Shown here: in pieces, positions 1 through 26,024 of the stretch
How the letters are laid out: each line of letters opens with the position of its first letter
Numbering within the stretch: position 1 is the first letter of the stretch
Source: Doris montereyensis
Lineage: Eukaryota; Mollusca; Gastropoda; Nudibranchia; Dorididae
Assembly (NCBI GenBank): GCA_037039925.1
Contig: JAXRKP010000180.1
Coordinates: 367,501-431,500, forward strand
DNA length: 64,000 nt
Direction of reading: 5' to 3'
Translations under genes and position numbers: made by a program
Notes under the pieces: model-generated
Databases searched by the model: none
Told to the model about the DNA's origin: nothing
The model's input: the letters and a program-made list of their open reading frames with translations, nothing else

Positions 1-39
1 GTTTACCCGTTGTGAGATTTATTAAAGACATGAAATGGG

Positions 40-136
40 TAACATTATCATTGAAGCCCCGTAGGATCAAAGACGAGATAAATACAAAGGAATGTACAAA
101 AGAATAAATCTTGGGGACCAGACAGATGTACCGTGA
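40..136. repeat. 97-bp direct repeat, left copy
   Basis: This segment is repeated without a mismatch and in the same orientation at 2483-2579. The two copies bracket the intronless galactosyltransferase gene. The left copy runs into a TAG microsatellite; the right copy adjoins a minus-strand LINE fragment. It may be the end of a dispersed element or a trace of a duplication. Confidence 0.85.
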
Positions 137-144
137 TTTTTACT

Positions 145-356
<212 letters not shown>

Positions 357-455
357 TTTTTGTCATTGTTATTGTTGTTATATATGTGTAATCTTCTTAA
401 GAAAATGTGTGTCCTTTTTTCCGTATTAAAATTCTGTTATTTCGATTTTCAGACC

Positions 456-1646
456 ATGAACAAAAGAATGATTAATGGAATCTTCTACCTTTTAATGGCG
501 GGACATACACTGTGGTGGATCAGTCTTGTATTTTCCAATGCCACCTTTGTCCAGTCAAGGGGGCATGAACGCCATTTACTGCTTAGAGAAATTGAGAAAG
601 TGAGTGAAATCGAGGAAACGCCAAAAATTATCAATACACTAAATTTGCATCTTCAAAAAGTAAAAAAACAAACTGTTCGTAGTCAAGAAGGTGAACAAAG
701 CAATGGAAGCGAGTTAAGGCAATATTATAGCACTCTATTGAAACATACAATACTGCCCAGAAATTGCACCTTAGTTCTCACTGGAAAATATCTCAGAAAT
801 CCATCAACGTTGTGTAGCAGGCATCAAGAACTGGATCTTCTCATAATCGTACATACTGCACCGTATCATTTTTCCAGACGAACCATGATACGCCAAACGA
901 TGGCAAACAACAATCTCATTCGTCCATATAATGTGCAACCGGTCTTTATTCTTGGAGTGATGCCAGAAGCCAAAATAGACCAAACCAACGAGAACCTTCT
1001 GGAAAAGGAATTCCGTCTGTATGGTGACATCGTTCAAATGGCTTTTGACGAAGACTTCCGGAACCTGTCGCTTAAGGCTACGCTGTGGTTGAGATGGACC
1101 AACGAATATTGTCCTCAAGCCCATCTGGTTCTCAAAATCGATGACGACGTGGTCGTAGATATCTACAAAGTGATGCCACTCTCCCGTGGTTTGTTCTCAA
1201 AGTACAAACGATCAATCTTCTGCAATGTAAATAACGTTGGCACTCAGCCAATCCCAAGGATAGGCAGAACCAAAGTGGATATGAGAGAGTTTACCAACAA
1301 CACCTATTACCCGTACACCTACTGCAGTGGTTTCATTGTCTTTCTTAGCCGCGACCTCGTTTCATTGCTGGCACAGACTATTCGTCAAGTTCCATTTTAT
1401 AATGTCGATGACGTATTCATGTTTGGAATGCTTCCTAAGTTTGTAGGCCACGTCACTTATCACAACCTAGGGTACAATGTGAGCATTTGGCACCAGAAGG
1501 TCTACAACTGTACTATTGAACGCGCGACGCATTGCCCTTACTTTGGAACGATGGCTGAAGACTATGGCGACCGATTAAGAGTTTGGCAGGCCATGAGAAA
1601 AAGCCACGATCACGATTTCCACTTTCCTCGGATAACGATACTTTGA
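456..1646 (+). CDS. beta-1,3-galactosyltransferase-like protein (GT31), single coding exon
   Basis: Predicted Golgi type II glycosyltransferase that would move a UDP-sugar onto an acceptor glycan. The frame is open from 360, but an acceptor (ATTTTCAG) ends at 452, so I start at the ATG at 456, giving 396 residues, a usual length for the family. A hydrophobic anchor follows at about residues 6-25, then a stem. The catalytic part shows the GT31 signatures: RRTMIRQTM from residue 141, the metal-binding DDD at 229-231 (LKIDDDVVVD), YCSGF around 289-293, and VDDVFMFGML from 317. N-glycosylation sequons and paired cysteines fit a lumenal domain. The absence of introns is common in this family. The acceptor sugar cannot be told from sequence; a GlcNAc-transferase of the same family is possible. 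A 97-bp direct repeat lies on each side of the gene. Confidence 0.88.
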   Translation: MNKRMINGIFYLLMAGHTLWWISLVFSNATFVQSRGHERHLLLREIEKVSEIEETPKIINTLNLHLQKVKKQTVRSQEGEQSNGSELRQYYSTLLKHTILPRNCTLVLTGKYLRNPSTLCSRHQELDLLIIVHTAPYHFSRRTMIRQTMANNNLIRPYNVQPVFILGVMPEAKIDQTNENLLEKEFRLYGDIVQMAFDEDFRNLSLKATLWLRWTNEYCPQAHLVLKIDDDVVVDIYKVMPLSRGLFSKYKRSIFCNVNNVGTQPIPRIGRTKVDMREFTNNTYYPYTYCSGFIVFLSRDLVSLLAQTIRQVPFYNVDDVFMFGMLPKFVGHVTYHNLGYNVSIWHQKVYNCTIERATHCPYFGTMAEDYGDRLRVWQAMRKSHDHDFHFPRITIL

Positions 1647-1721
1647 GTTTGATGGAACATTAGAACCTCACGTTCAAGACAATTACATATATGTTTTAAA
1701 AAGAACTCGAACCCCATGGTA

Positions 1722-1727
1722 AATAAA
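1722..1727 (+). promoter_or_regulatory. AATAAA polyadenylation signal candidate
   Basis: The hexamer AATAAA lies 76 bases after the stop codon of the galactosyltransferase gene, in AT-rich sequence suited to a short 3' UTR. Confidence 0.5.
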
Positions 1728-1934
1728 CAACACAACGAAACACAAACAATTTTATCACACAAACAACAACATTCTAAAACAACATTAAATAACAAACAAC
1801 GCCCATCTCTATAACAAAAAAACAACAATTGAGCTAATTATGGGAACAACGGCTTTAACTTTAAGGATGATGACCGCAATTATTGACCTCTCTTTTTGGC
1901 CGACAGACACATTTCCTCGACCCCTTCCCCTTTC

Positions 1935-1938
<4 letters not shown>

Positions 1939-1993
<55 letters not shown>
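1939..1993. repeat. (CT)n microsatellite
   Basis: About 27 CT dinucleotides without interruption. Reading frames through it give only Ser-Leu repeats and are not taken as genes. Confidence 0.95.
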
Positions 1994-1994
<1 letters not shown>

Positions 1995-2482
1995 ACAAAG
2001 ACACAAAGCCCATCGCCAACTACACAATCACACCACCATCGCTCTTGAATATATTTCAAAGTTGATTGCTCAATGTTGTCATTTCCAATTGCTAAGGTGA
2101 TATTATAAATCTATCAATCAATCCGTGTGATTGTGAAAGCTATACAGAGCATAATTGCATGAAGTGGATCCATCGATTTTGACACGTTTATGATTATAAT
2201 TAATGTTAAACACACACATACAAACGTCATCAAATTCGATAGATGTGTATTATCATAAACGATACATGTATTATAATTATTACTATACCCGGTACGGGAA
2301 ACACGCGGTCAAGTTCCATAGTGACAACAATGTAACATAAAGCGCAATGGAGTTCACTGATCTCACGTTGGTAAAGTAAAATGACTTCTATGGAGCTCAA
2401 GTGGATTTTGGGCTCTCAGTTCACGTTGGATTGCATGACCGGTCCTCACGTATATACATGTATAACGTGATTGGGTAACAAC

Positions 2483-2579
2483 TAACATTATCATTGAAGC
2501 CCCGTAGGATCAAAGACGAGATAAATACAAAGGAATGTACAAAAGAATAAATCTTGGGGACCAGACAGATGTACCGTGA
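2483..2579. repeat. 97-bp direct repeat, right copy
   Basis: Identical to 40-136. On the minus strand it directly follows a LINE reverse-transcriptase fragment (the LINE frame runs into it and stops), so it may mark that element's break point or a separate repeat inserted there. Confidence 0.85.
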
Positions 2580-3830
2580 CTTTTGCTTGAGTCCAGTCAT
2601 CGGGGATCTTACATTTGCTTAGTGATTTTCCGAAAAGGTCTGTGATGGACATAACCAGTACCCTGGTAGTTTGAGACAAAATCCTAGAGTGTATTTCATC
2701 TGAACCCCCCCCCCCCCCCCCCCCCCCCCCGTTTGGAGTCCCTTAACAGTTTTTGACTTTGTCTAGTGTAAAAAGCTGTATTGAACTCTCTCAATTCATT
2801 ATCATATGAGTAAGGGGTGATTCTGATAGGGTTTCACCTTTCTCTATTGTGAAAACACTTCAGAAGAACGTATTAATAATGTTACTAAACACTACTTTTT
2901 TTTTTTTGCGTACGTCTGCCACTTCACTTTTGATGGTTCTTTTGCTCTTGACATATGACCGGAAAGCCTTTGGGTTTGTTTTGCCTAGGCTGCGACTTTT
3001 TTCTGAACTCATTAGAGCTTCCCTGCACGCCTTTCTTGCTTTGTTGCGAACTATTAACGTATTTGTAAAAGCTTTGATCATGTTGTTTTTCCATTTTGTA
3101 AATACATGCAATTTGTGTTTCTTTTTGTTTTAAGAGTCATTATTCATCCACTTGAAAAATAAAATTGCTCTTTTAAAAAAAAAAAAATATTTGGTACATG
3201 CGTCTTTATGGTACTGGTACTACTCGGCGTTTTCTTAATAACTTTCCAAGTCTCGCCAATTAATTTGTTCAAAAGCTCTGCTGAACATGAGTCTACTGAA
3301 TGAAGTTCATTTATGACTCCTTTATAATCAGCTTTTGAAAAATTTTACTGGACAGATGAGAGTAATGAGACGTCTTTCTTTACTGCAGCATGCTATGCTC
3401 ACTCCGAGGACAGCATGATCACTTTTAGACCAGCATCTCTATGGTTATTTCGTTTACATATTGTATAAGTTCTTCGTGTTTGAGAACACTAGGTCAACTA
3501 AACTTGATTTTTTACCATATCTATATCGAATAGCTGTCTTCTGGTGTTGTATTAAGAATGCGTCTTTGCAGGCTTTATAGAGCTGATTAGTAGAGTGTTT
3601 AAAATTTACTTTGCAAATTTCTTTTTACCAATCTATTTCTGGGTAATTGAAATCGCCTAGAATTAACAAATTTGAGGGCTTTATTTCATTAACATTTATG
3701 AGGGAAAACTTTAATCAGTTTGTTATTGGCTGTACTGTACTTTTTCGTAATAGACTTCGGTAAATCCGTTCTGCCCATTAAGTTAAGGATGGAATTTCCG
3801 CAATGCAAGATGCAGTCAATGAAAATGGAT
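2580..3830 (-). mobile_element. LINE fragment: endonuclease to early reverse transcriptase, decayed
   Basis: Read on the minus strand from about 3830 downwards, broken frames give in order: a weak upstream endonuclease part; GDFNYPEIDW (about 3630-3660), a hallmark of APE-type endonucleases of non-LTR retrotransposons; SLVDLVFSNT (about 3480-3510); a basic linker containing NPKAFRSYVKSKR (about 2950-3000); and the RT start KCKIPDDWTQAKVT (about 2580-2620). Order and spacing fit a Jockey/CR1-like element. Stops, frameshifts and a poly-C tract (2705-2730) show that it is dead. It ends at the 97-bp repeat, without the catalytic RT core. Confidence 0.75.
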
Positions 3831-4106
3831 TTTTTACAGTCAGAATTTATCTATTATTTTTGTGCTTTTTCGATGAAGATGACAAACAAGCAAATCAACT
3901 TTATCTTGAAATATATGTATGCTAACTTTATTTGTACAAAATTTCTAACATTCTGGTAAATTTCTAAAACACTCAGGCAGTTTCTCACATTCATTATTAT
4001 AAACATTATATAGACATACATATATTAAAAACAAAGCTGATTCTGAAAGAAAAATAAAATAAAATTGTTCTCAAATAAATAAAAAAATCCAGCAGGAAGG
4101 GACAGA

Positions 4107-4258
4107 CTAAAATCAGTAAAAACCGATAACGCAAAAGACAGGGGAAATAACAAATAAAAATAAATTGATCAACGAGTCCCAAGCTTCAAACAAGTCAAAG
4201 GAAAACAAAATCCGTTCAAAATAATACAATGCTAAAATATGATATAAAAGCATGTTAA
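4107..4258. repeat. diverged local direct repeat, copy 1 of 2
   Basis: The segment beginning GACTAAAATCAGT recurs at about 4771-4923 in the same orientation, with scattered substitutions and small indels. The copies are about 660 bases apart, which suggests an old local duplication. Confidence 0.75.
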
Positions 4259-5859
4259 TTGCTGGTTGAGGTTTTGCTCAAGCAAGGCAAACAGACAAAT
4301 AAATAAATAGATAAATAACAATTATGGTGACATATGACATCATCCAAGAAATGTTGATTCTATCATTCTAAGCTCTCCAGGTGATACAACTTCTTGCATG
4401 TGAATACGGGCATACAAAACTGATTTTTTTTGTTTATCAGATACTACCACAATTACTTTATTTCATTAAGAGCAAGAGGTAGAATATGCTGTAGGGGAAA
4501 CTGACTAATTTCAATTTGGTTTTACTTCAGCCACGGGGTATGAGCAATTGAGGTCCATGCAGTCATAAATAGCCTCATTGTGGCAGGGTCATGATATGGA
4601 TGTGATTGACTCTCATCTGTATTTATTTATAATTCTGACTTGGCCGTTATTTGTGCATCGCAGACTCTGTTGCCAGGCCATTAAAAGTAACTATAATTTG
4701 CTTGTAGGTTCTAAATGATGCCAAAATCGTTTCCATTTAAGAAATTTTTCTGCCAGAACCTACTTGTAGAGACTAAAATCAGTCAAATCTGATGAAGTAA
4801 AAGACAGGGAAAATAATAAATAAAAATAAATTGATCAATGAATCCCAAGTTTTAAACAATTCAAAGGAAAATAAAATCTGTTCAAAATAATAAAATGCTA
4901 AAATCTGATACAAAAGTATGTAAATGTTCGATTAAGGAAAATGTCATTGTTTCCCCCATTATTGATTAAACCTTTCATTCCCCTTAACCATCATTTTCAA
5001 CGAGTTTTATTATGAAAAAATGAGAATAGCACCGTTTGAGTTTGTCCGCATAACCTCAGTATTGAACACTGACTCAATCTAATAATCAAACTTGATATCA
5101 CTTGGGGTATAACATACTTGTAAAATTATATTCCTGACTATTTTCAAAATAGCAGTCTATTTTGAGAATAATTGTTTCTCATCGGTAATGTTCCTGCTAA
5201 TGGTGACATGCAAAAAGTTTTATTTAGAAGATGGTTTACATCAATATTGTTAATATAGCCCCTCTAGACCAAAACAACTCATCCGCACAAAGAGATTACA
5301 CTAAACAATTTCTCATTCTTTTTTTGTCCTCACCAAACATACTCCTTGATGATGTCATTCATTTCAGAAATTCCTCCCAAGTGATAACAGGTAAATGATC
5401 ATATTCATTTGAGACTGGTACAAGTAGTTATTGTTTTTCACAATTCTGAGCTGTCGTTATCGTTCTGAGATCAATGTTTATGTAAATCAATGACATAACC
5501 TTTTGTAACTGTTGCACTTATAATCCTTGTTAATTGTTCACTGTGTAAGAATGTGCTTAGATGTTTGTTTATTTGAAAGAAAAACAGCGATAGTGAATAA
5601 AAAAACCCAAACCAAATGCTTTTAGCTTACAAGAGTTAAATCATGCAAACAGCAATGCAAGATTTAAGAAGACTAACGTAGTTGGTTGACACAATATCAT
5701 GATCAATAAATGAGTAGTTTGTATTTTTAGTAATCATAAAACTGAATTATATAAATGCATTATATAATATACATGAAGCGATTAAACCTCTTGTCAGTAA
5801 CAAATTTATACAGAAAGGGAACTTAAAATTTATCAAACAGTACATTTATCTCACATGAA

Positions 5860-6250
5860 ATAAATGGAAGCTTTCTGTTCATACTTTTTTTAGCATATCC
5901 ATTCAGTCACAAAACAAAGTCCATTTTTACATAAATACATTTCATAGCATACAGTAGTACATTGATTTTGTTTCCATTGTAGCTCTGTATAGCTGTTTGC
6001 ATGCATTTCAAAAAAACAAATTCTAAGTTAAACCTATGCTGTATTAAAACAACTTTCTTTACATTGGCATAGTATCACATTGTAGTACATTGACTTTTTA
6101 AAACCTTGTAACTCTCCCATTCACTTTACAGGTACACATATTTCAAATAAAAAAATGTTTAAACTTAAAACTATACTGTCTTAATTTGACTTTCTTCACA
6201 TTGGTATTGTATAAGATTGACTTTTTTACACAGTGGCCAATTCATTCACT
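5860..6250. repeat. imperfect tandem repeat, period about 127
   Basis: About three decayed units, recognised by the recurring block TAGTACATTGA-TTT followed by TTGTAACTCT at about 5955, 6083 and 6209. No coding signal was seen. Confidence 0.55.
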
Positions 6251-7800
6251 TAACATGTGTTTCCGTTACAAACATCCAAAGGTACGTCTTCATTGTACTT
6301 TATGGATTTTTTCTTTTTTACACGTATTCACTATAATATAAATAAGATATTTTAAACATATTTTTTCTATGCCATTCCATATTAACATTTCATCACCCCA
6401 ATTTAGATTTGTTCTAATTCTGTGTCCATGAGCTCCAATTTTAAGAAAATTTCATTTGAAAGGTTTTAACTATTTATAACAACACATAAATGTAAATATG
6501 GAAAACAAATTAATGTTCGTATTTTGAATATGATTCAAGTATTGTACGTAAGAGGAGATATAACACATATATTTTTGAGACAATTGGTGACTAAATCCTG
6601 AATTTTTGGAAAACTGGACGTGAAACAATTGTAAACTGAGGTGACGATTTGAATTTCTCTACATTGCAGCCCATTGAATCTTCGTATTAAATTTTTTTTT
6701 TAACTCTACGGAGAACTCTACAGAACTTGAAAACACAACACCATTCTCAATTCAATGGTAACACATAAATATTAAAGCAAACGCTGAGAAACATAAGACC
6801 CCCATCTTATGGGTGTGCCTTCCTAGCTGTGCCCATGATATTCATTGCAAATGAGATTTTACCCCATGCTAAGAAAGCAATCTGACAATGATTTTCAATA
6901 TACACTTATAGTCACCTCAGCAACAAATATCTAAATATTTCATTCAGCAATAGAAAATATCAGACATCTTCGTAGTTCTCTAACATTGAGATAATGAGAA
7001 AAAACAGTAAAAAGGAAATACACCTTTCATCAGAAATAGATGGAAATACTTCATTTGCATACTTTGTAAAACTCCTGACAATGACATAGGAGGAGGAGGA
7101 CATTTTTGTAAATCATTGTTCTGAATAAGATGAATGGTGAAATAAATACAATATCATTATCAACATATAAAAAAGGTCTTGGGGAAATCTAGAAGAAGAA
7201 AAAAGCACACACTATGTGTGATACCCTCCAGATAAACAGAGACGAACATGCATCACATATTTACTTTGAGGATAATTATTGCACGCATCGTATTCACCTA
7301 TTCACACACAAAAACAAACATGTCTAATTCGTCAATATTTTCTGTGGCATAATTTTCCCGTTAGTCCTTAAACAATTTTTTTTTTCTCCCCGATAGTTCT
7401 CAAATCAAATCTAAAAGATAATAAAACGAGTTTGCAATACGATTGTAACATGTTTTTTTGTGTTTTCCAACAGTGATGGAAATGTGAAGAGGTTTTGACA
7501 TTTGATAAAGAAATGAACAAACATTAAGTTCTAGTAGTTGTAGAACTCAAGGAGTTAAAAATAAAATAAAACAAAACAAAGTAAAATGAAGTATTCAAAG
7601 AAAAAGATTGATAAAACATTAGAGACATATCACCTATCAAAGAGGAATAATTTATATGTTTATCACTGGCCTTGAGGAAAACAGACAGAAATGCATATGT
7701 AGCTTTCACCGTATAGCAAATAAATACATTGCATCTTTCCCCTCATGACTGACTCGTTCCAAAAGCAGTCATTCACGTTTGATTACATGTCTGATCGCAT

Positions 7801-10366
7801 TTACCTTTCCTGGGGACCAGGCACGCGTTATCTCATGATCGCGGCACAACGCCATCGGACCAAGCACGAGATATCTCGTGAACGGTAAAATAATAATCTA
7901 AACTAATTCCAATCCAATATTTTGGCCGATAGATCCGTTTTTGATATCATTACGCTTTTCAACGTCCGGTTTCACATAAGATGGCGTCTTTTTTCATCTT
8001 CAGTCCATTTTATCGAAGTTTTTGTAGCCTATGCTAATAATGTCAACCCGCACCGCCGACACACAGTCGACGATGTTGTCGAATTCTTTCAGACACTTGA
8101 TTTTGATGTTGAATCGGAAGGTTCCGATGATGAATTTACCCCACCAGGTGAGAACATGATTATTTTTTTTGACAGTGTATAGCATTGTCAAGTAGATCTC
8201 TAGATCCCTATGACTCTATGGCATGACTTGAGAGTTTGAAAGCTAATAATTGTATGCTCATGAATGTTTGTTTACAATGTAAACAAAATGTCACGCCCAT
8301 TTCATGACGTGCAGGTGCATATCAATAGATTATGGATTTTAGATTATTGATTCTATTTAGATTTATTATTCTATAGACTAGAACTAGAGTTAGAGACAGT
8401 TAGAGTTAGAGTACTAGATCTAGACTTAGAGTTCGAGAAAAGGAAATTGACATTTTGACTGATCAAAAATATAAAAATAACAGAGCTGCTTAGATAGTAG
8501 ATTGGCTTAGAAAACTTAGTGTGTGTAAAGAGGGTGTTTATGTTTGCTGTGGTTTTTGTTGGTTTTATCTCTTTATCATTCATTTCAAATATATGATGTA
8601 CCGTAATGATATATATTTATATATTACTCTAGTTATTTTGTTATCTTTACATTTCAGTTTCTCTGCTTGATCTTGACTCGGACAACAATCTGTCAGATCC
8701 TGACGAACCTTCAACATCAACAGCTGCACCAGCAAGAAAACGTGCACAAGTTGCTCTGCCTGCTGCTAATGGATTATAGACTGAGGATTTGACAGGCTTT
8801 GGTACAACACCAGTTTTCACTGGTGATCCCTGTCTCAATGTTCCTGAGACTGCTGGGGAGCCTCTTGATTTTTTCTGATTATTTTTCACCATCAACATTT
8901 TGAAGTCCGTCAAATCGGAAACAAATCGTTATGCAGCATTCGAACTTTCAAAACGTGACCCACCGCCAGAGAGCTTGTATAAAAATTGGAAGTTTCATTG
9001 GACGACATTCGTTCATTCTTCGTTATTTGGATTCACATGACTTTGGTGAAAAAGCATAACTTGAAAGACTACTGGTGTGAAATGGATATCGTCAAAATCA
9101 AGTTTGTATCAAAACTCATGTCACGGAACAGATTCCTGCAAATTTTAGTGAACAATAATGAAACTCGAATTCCTCATGGAAATCCTGGATACGATCCCTT
9201 TCATAAAATCCGTCCATTTGTTGACCACCTCACCACCACATTCAAATCATTACTCACAGCAAAACAAAAAGTTGTTGTTGATGAGGGCATTTGTCCATGG
9301 AGGGGCAATCTTTGATTTAGAGTCTACATGAAGGATAAGCCTAATAAATGGGGGATAAAATTATATATGCTATGTGAAAGCTCATCTGCTTACGTGTGGA
9401 ATTTTGAAATTTATTGTGCTCATCCTGAACTTAGCAACACACCTGTAGATGTGTGCCTTCATCTATTTGCTCTTGTGTTGGTGCAGTCATCCATCCTTTG
9501 TAATAAATTGAAACGGGCAAAGGGGCTGCCAATGCTAACCGTCAGAAGGTTTTTGAAAATTCTAGGTCAACAGATGGCAGAGGATGTTCATTGTCGGAGG
9601 CCGGTGACCATGTTGCACCAACAATGGATTGTCTAACACACCGTTGCTTCCCTGACTACATTCCACCCACGGAAAAGAAGCATAAGCCAACATGTGCTTG
9701 CAAGGTGTGTAGCGATAGAGGGAACTGGGATACAAATGTCGTTAAATGGAAAGAGACATCCTTCTGATGTCCCTATCATCAAGTTCCTCTATGAGCAGTT
9801 CCATGTTTTCGACTATTTCACACCAAAAAGGACTTTTGTGCATAGAAAGAAACACACATTTATGTAAATATGTAATTTGGTTCACATGACTATTCTTTTC
9901 ATTGTCTTCATCCATAAATTTATCCCTTTTTTATTTCTTCCTTGTTTTAATTTTCTATTTGATGGTTTTAAAATATTGTTTTCATTTGAAAGCTGAAAAT
10001 AAATGTAATTATACCCTTCTAAGCAAATAAATACCTATTGCCACTTGGCATATGGTTAAATTCGAATTCAGCTTTTTAAAAATGAAAGTTAATTTGATTT
10101 TGTACTGTATGACTATGTGCAAGGGGGTAAAATATTTCCGAAAAAATGATATTATGGTCCCTGGTCTACCAAAATTTGCTGGATAACTATGAAAGCTATC
10201 CAAGCAGCAATTGATTTGTACAATAAAGCCATTATGGATGTACAATTTTGCCCAAAATTATGACTCTCTTGAGTCTGAGATTTTTTTACAATTTTTTGAA
10301 AATGTCTTAAAATGGCTGGTCCTGAGTAGTTATCGGTTCAAATCTGGCTGGTCCCCAGTGAGTTAA
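7801..10366 (+). mobile_element. piggyBac-type DNA transposon, decayed
   Basis: The left end reads TTAC then CTTTCCTGGGGACCAG (7801-7820). The right end, read on the minus strand from 10366, is TTAA then CTCACTGGGGACCAG. Both share the core CTGGGGACCAG next to a TTAA-like target, the site used by piggyBac elements; the left target has decayed to TTAC. The 2.57-kb interior holds a broken transposase gene on the plus strand. An AATAAA at 9998-10003 follows it. Ends were chosen from the shared terminal motif, so exact borders are inferred. Confidence 0.75.
7922..9870 (+). pseudogene. piggyBac transposase pseudogene (PGBD-like)
   Basis: The N-terminal piece (about 8040-8147) is acidic (ESEGSDDEFTPP) and joins in phase across an apparent GT-AG intron (8148-8657) to VSLLDLDSDNNLSD. 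After an in-frame stop come the family motifs FTGDPCLNVPETAGEPLDFF and SETNRYA. A frameshift near 8985 leads into DIRSFFVIWIHM, KDYWCEMD and the catalytic block VVVDEGICPWRGN, where the Asp is the first DDD residue. YMKDKPNKWGIKLYML and FEIYCAHPE follow. The middle of the catalytic domain, with the second and third acidic residues, is missing. A C-terminal Cys-rich piece (KKHKPTCACKVCSDRG) remains near 9680. At least two stops and one frameshift make it inactive; the intron suggests a once host-expressed gene. Confidence 0.85.
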
Positions 10367-10529
10367 ATAAATATCCAATTTAAATAGAACTTAAATAGAA
10401 ATAACTAACAATAACTGTGCATCCTGGTTCAGAAGCAAATTTACCCAAACGGAGGAAAAAGAAAAGCAAAAACAAACCAACAATCAAAAATCAAGAAATT
10501 AAAACGATATTCTATGATAAAGATTCAAT

Positions 10530-24147
<13,618 letters not shown>

Positions 24148-24603
24148 GATCGTGGCTTCCCAAAATCAAGCTATTGCCACCAGCATTCATAGCAGCAATG
24201 GTTCTAGGTATCTAGTGTCTTCCTCTATTTTCTCAGACAAGTTTACAAGAGATCCAAGATCTAGACTAGATCTAGATCTAAGTTGACAGGAAAGTAGACC
24301 GCAAATGAAAAATATTGATTAAATTAGGTATTCAAAAGGAGCCAGAGTACGTTTTTAAATAACTCTATGGTTGCCACTGAAGCATGAGATCAAGACATCT
24401 ATAGATATAGATCTAGATCATACTTGTTTTTTCTTGAAATTATGGGTGTGAAGTGATAAAACCAGAACGGAACCATCAAACTAAAGTCGAGTGAGTCGAG
24501 TAATAAACTAAACTAAACCAACAGACGATAGACACTTCCTGTACGAAAGTCAACATTTTTTTTCAAGTTAAAGAGAAGAAAACTACTATAGCTCCGTCAA
24601 ATA

Positions 24604-24735
24604 AATTATACCAGCATGCTTCTTCTCTTCCTCCTCCCCCTCCACCTTCTCCTTTACCTTTCTTTCATTTTTACTTATCCTTCTTCTTCATTACCTTCTT
24701 CTTGTCGTCATTATTGCCATTCTTTTCTTATCATT
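24604..24735. repeat. pyrimidine-rich tract
   Basis: Runs of CTT, TCC and TTC triplets on the plus strand upstream of PGGT1B exon 1. It could be part of the gene's upstream region but carries no recognised regulatory motif. Confidence 0.6.
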
Positions 24736-24739
24736 TCTT

Positions 24740-25262
24740 CTCTATTTCATTTAGGTTATGTTCACACGACTTGGTCAACGTGAATGACTCCTGCGTATGC
24801 TCGATGGTGATCTATATTCCTTTCTCAAAGAAACTGGAATGTCAGGCACCTTTCGGTGCCCGCGTGGACGGCACAATTTTTTTTTCGATGTTCACATTTT
24901 ACCTCAATGCTCTCTCCGTTTTCGTTTTTTCTCTTTTCCATATAAAAATATCCATCATCTGGTCCCTCTGTCAGGACTTTAGTTGAGCTAAGTTTTTTGT
25001 ATTCCTGTATGTAATTTACCACCTCTTTTTCTGTACTTGCGGTAAGATTGTAGGAGTGGAAACTTTTTAAAAAATCAGTCTGTCTGTAAATTTTCAGACA
25101 AGGGTCGCCTGCTTCTTATAGATAGCACATGTATAATATGATATTATTATTCATTGTGTAAAGAATGTTCGCGGTCTTCTAAAATAGTTTTTCCTTGTTG
25201 GTAGCATGGTATTCCTTATACAGGAAATTTAAACATAATAGAAGTAAAATGTAACTATCTTT
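24740..25262. other. unassigned intergenic segment with a short minus-strand frame
   Basis: A 65-codon minus-strand frame (25022-24825) includes CEHRKKNCAVHAGTE and no in-frame support on either side. I do not recognise it. It may be a remnant exon or transposon piece; no splice pair was found. Confidence 0.3.
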
Positions 25263-25423
25263 TAAAGACCAAGGAGCCAGACCTTATCCCGATTTCTATA
25301 GCGTAAAATAGACAGGTGATAATACCCTGCCTCACCAAGGAACACACGTCATGCCTAGCATTGCTAGAAATCGAACGCAAGACCTCACGATTCCAAATTC
25401 GACAGCCTGACCACCGGACTGAG
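25263..25423 (-). mobile_element. SINE family A copy
   Basis: On the minus strand: CAGTCCGGTGGTCAGGCTGT head, GATTTCTAGCAATGCTAGGC, GTTCCTTGGTGAGGCAG and GCTATAGAAATCGGG. The body is shortened compared with the 38691 copy. It abuts a LINE fragment. Confidence 0.7.
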
Positions 25424-25575
25424 AGACCTAAAACAACATGGAAGAGGTCAATCCTACAAGAAGCTCGGCAGCTGAGCCTTTCCTGGAACCAAACAGACAT
25501 GGTGTTACAGGACCTAGTGAAGTGGAGAAACCTCATTAACAACCTACGTCCCACCCGGGGTACAAGGGTTTAAGT
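25424..25575 (+). mobile_element. LINE C-terminal fragment
   Basis: The frame encodes RPKTTWKRSILQEARQLSLS, then WNQ...LQDLVKWRNLINNLRPT and a stop. This is the tail typical of RTE-like LINE polyproteins ending in W-R-x-L-x-x-x-L-x-P-T. Only about 50 codons remain. Confidence 0.7.
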
Positions 25576-26024
25576 CAAGTAAGTCAGCAACCAGACTGCC
25601 GACACCACACAATTGAAAAGTAAAGGACGGCAATTCATAATTTGGAACATCTTTCTTATCACATGTATTTTGTCGTTCTCCCTGAAATTCTTTGTGTTTG
25701 TATCAATTATATTATTATTTTAAAGGCTAGCGTTTTAATTGTAAAATGATAGAAAATCACTATTATTTGCTGTTTCATATTACAAAACTTCGATTTCCTG
25801 TGAAAATATGACCGTTTTTTTGCTTCTTTATAATAACGGTATTATGCAAGTTAACTTGTTGCCAATTATATAGTCAAGTCCAGGTGTACAATGTATGTAT
25901 GAGTCAATAGATCCTATCTTTCTCTCAAGCATACATAGTGGTATGGTGGCTTTGTCCTGAATTAGGATATCAACTTATATTTGAAATTCTGATAACATAA
26001 CAAAATCGTCTTCTCAGCCTCCCA

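Larger units (their letters stand above)
3830..7800. other. AT-rich spacer without a supported gene
   Basis: No coding exon with family support was seen on either strand; short frames here are AT-rich and look random. The region holds two local duplications (4107-4258 with 4771-4923, and an imperfect tandem array near 5860-6250). It lies between the downstream end of the galactosyltransferase gene and the piggyBac element. Confidence 0.6.

Noticed and set aside
804..1124. Minus-strand frame inside the galactosyltransferase gene
   Set aside because: A shadow of the conserved plus-strand GT31 coding sequence.
24825..25022. Minus-strand frame with CEHRKKNCAVHAGTE as a host exon
   Set aside because: No flanking splice pair or family match could be established; listed only as unassigned spacer.
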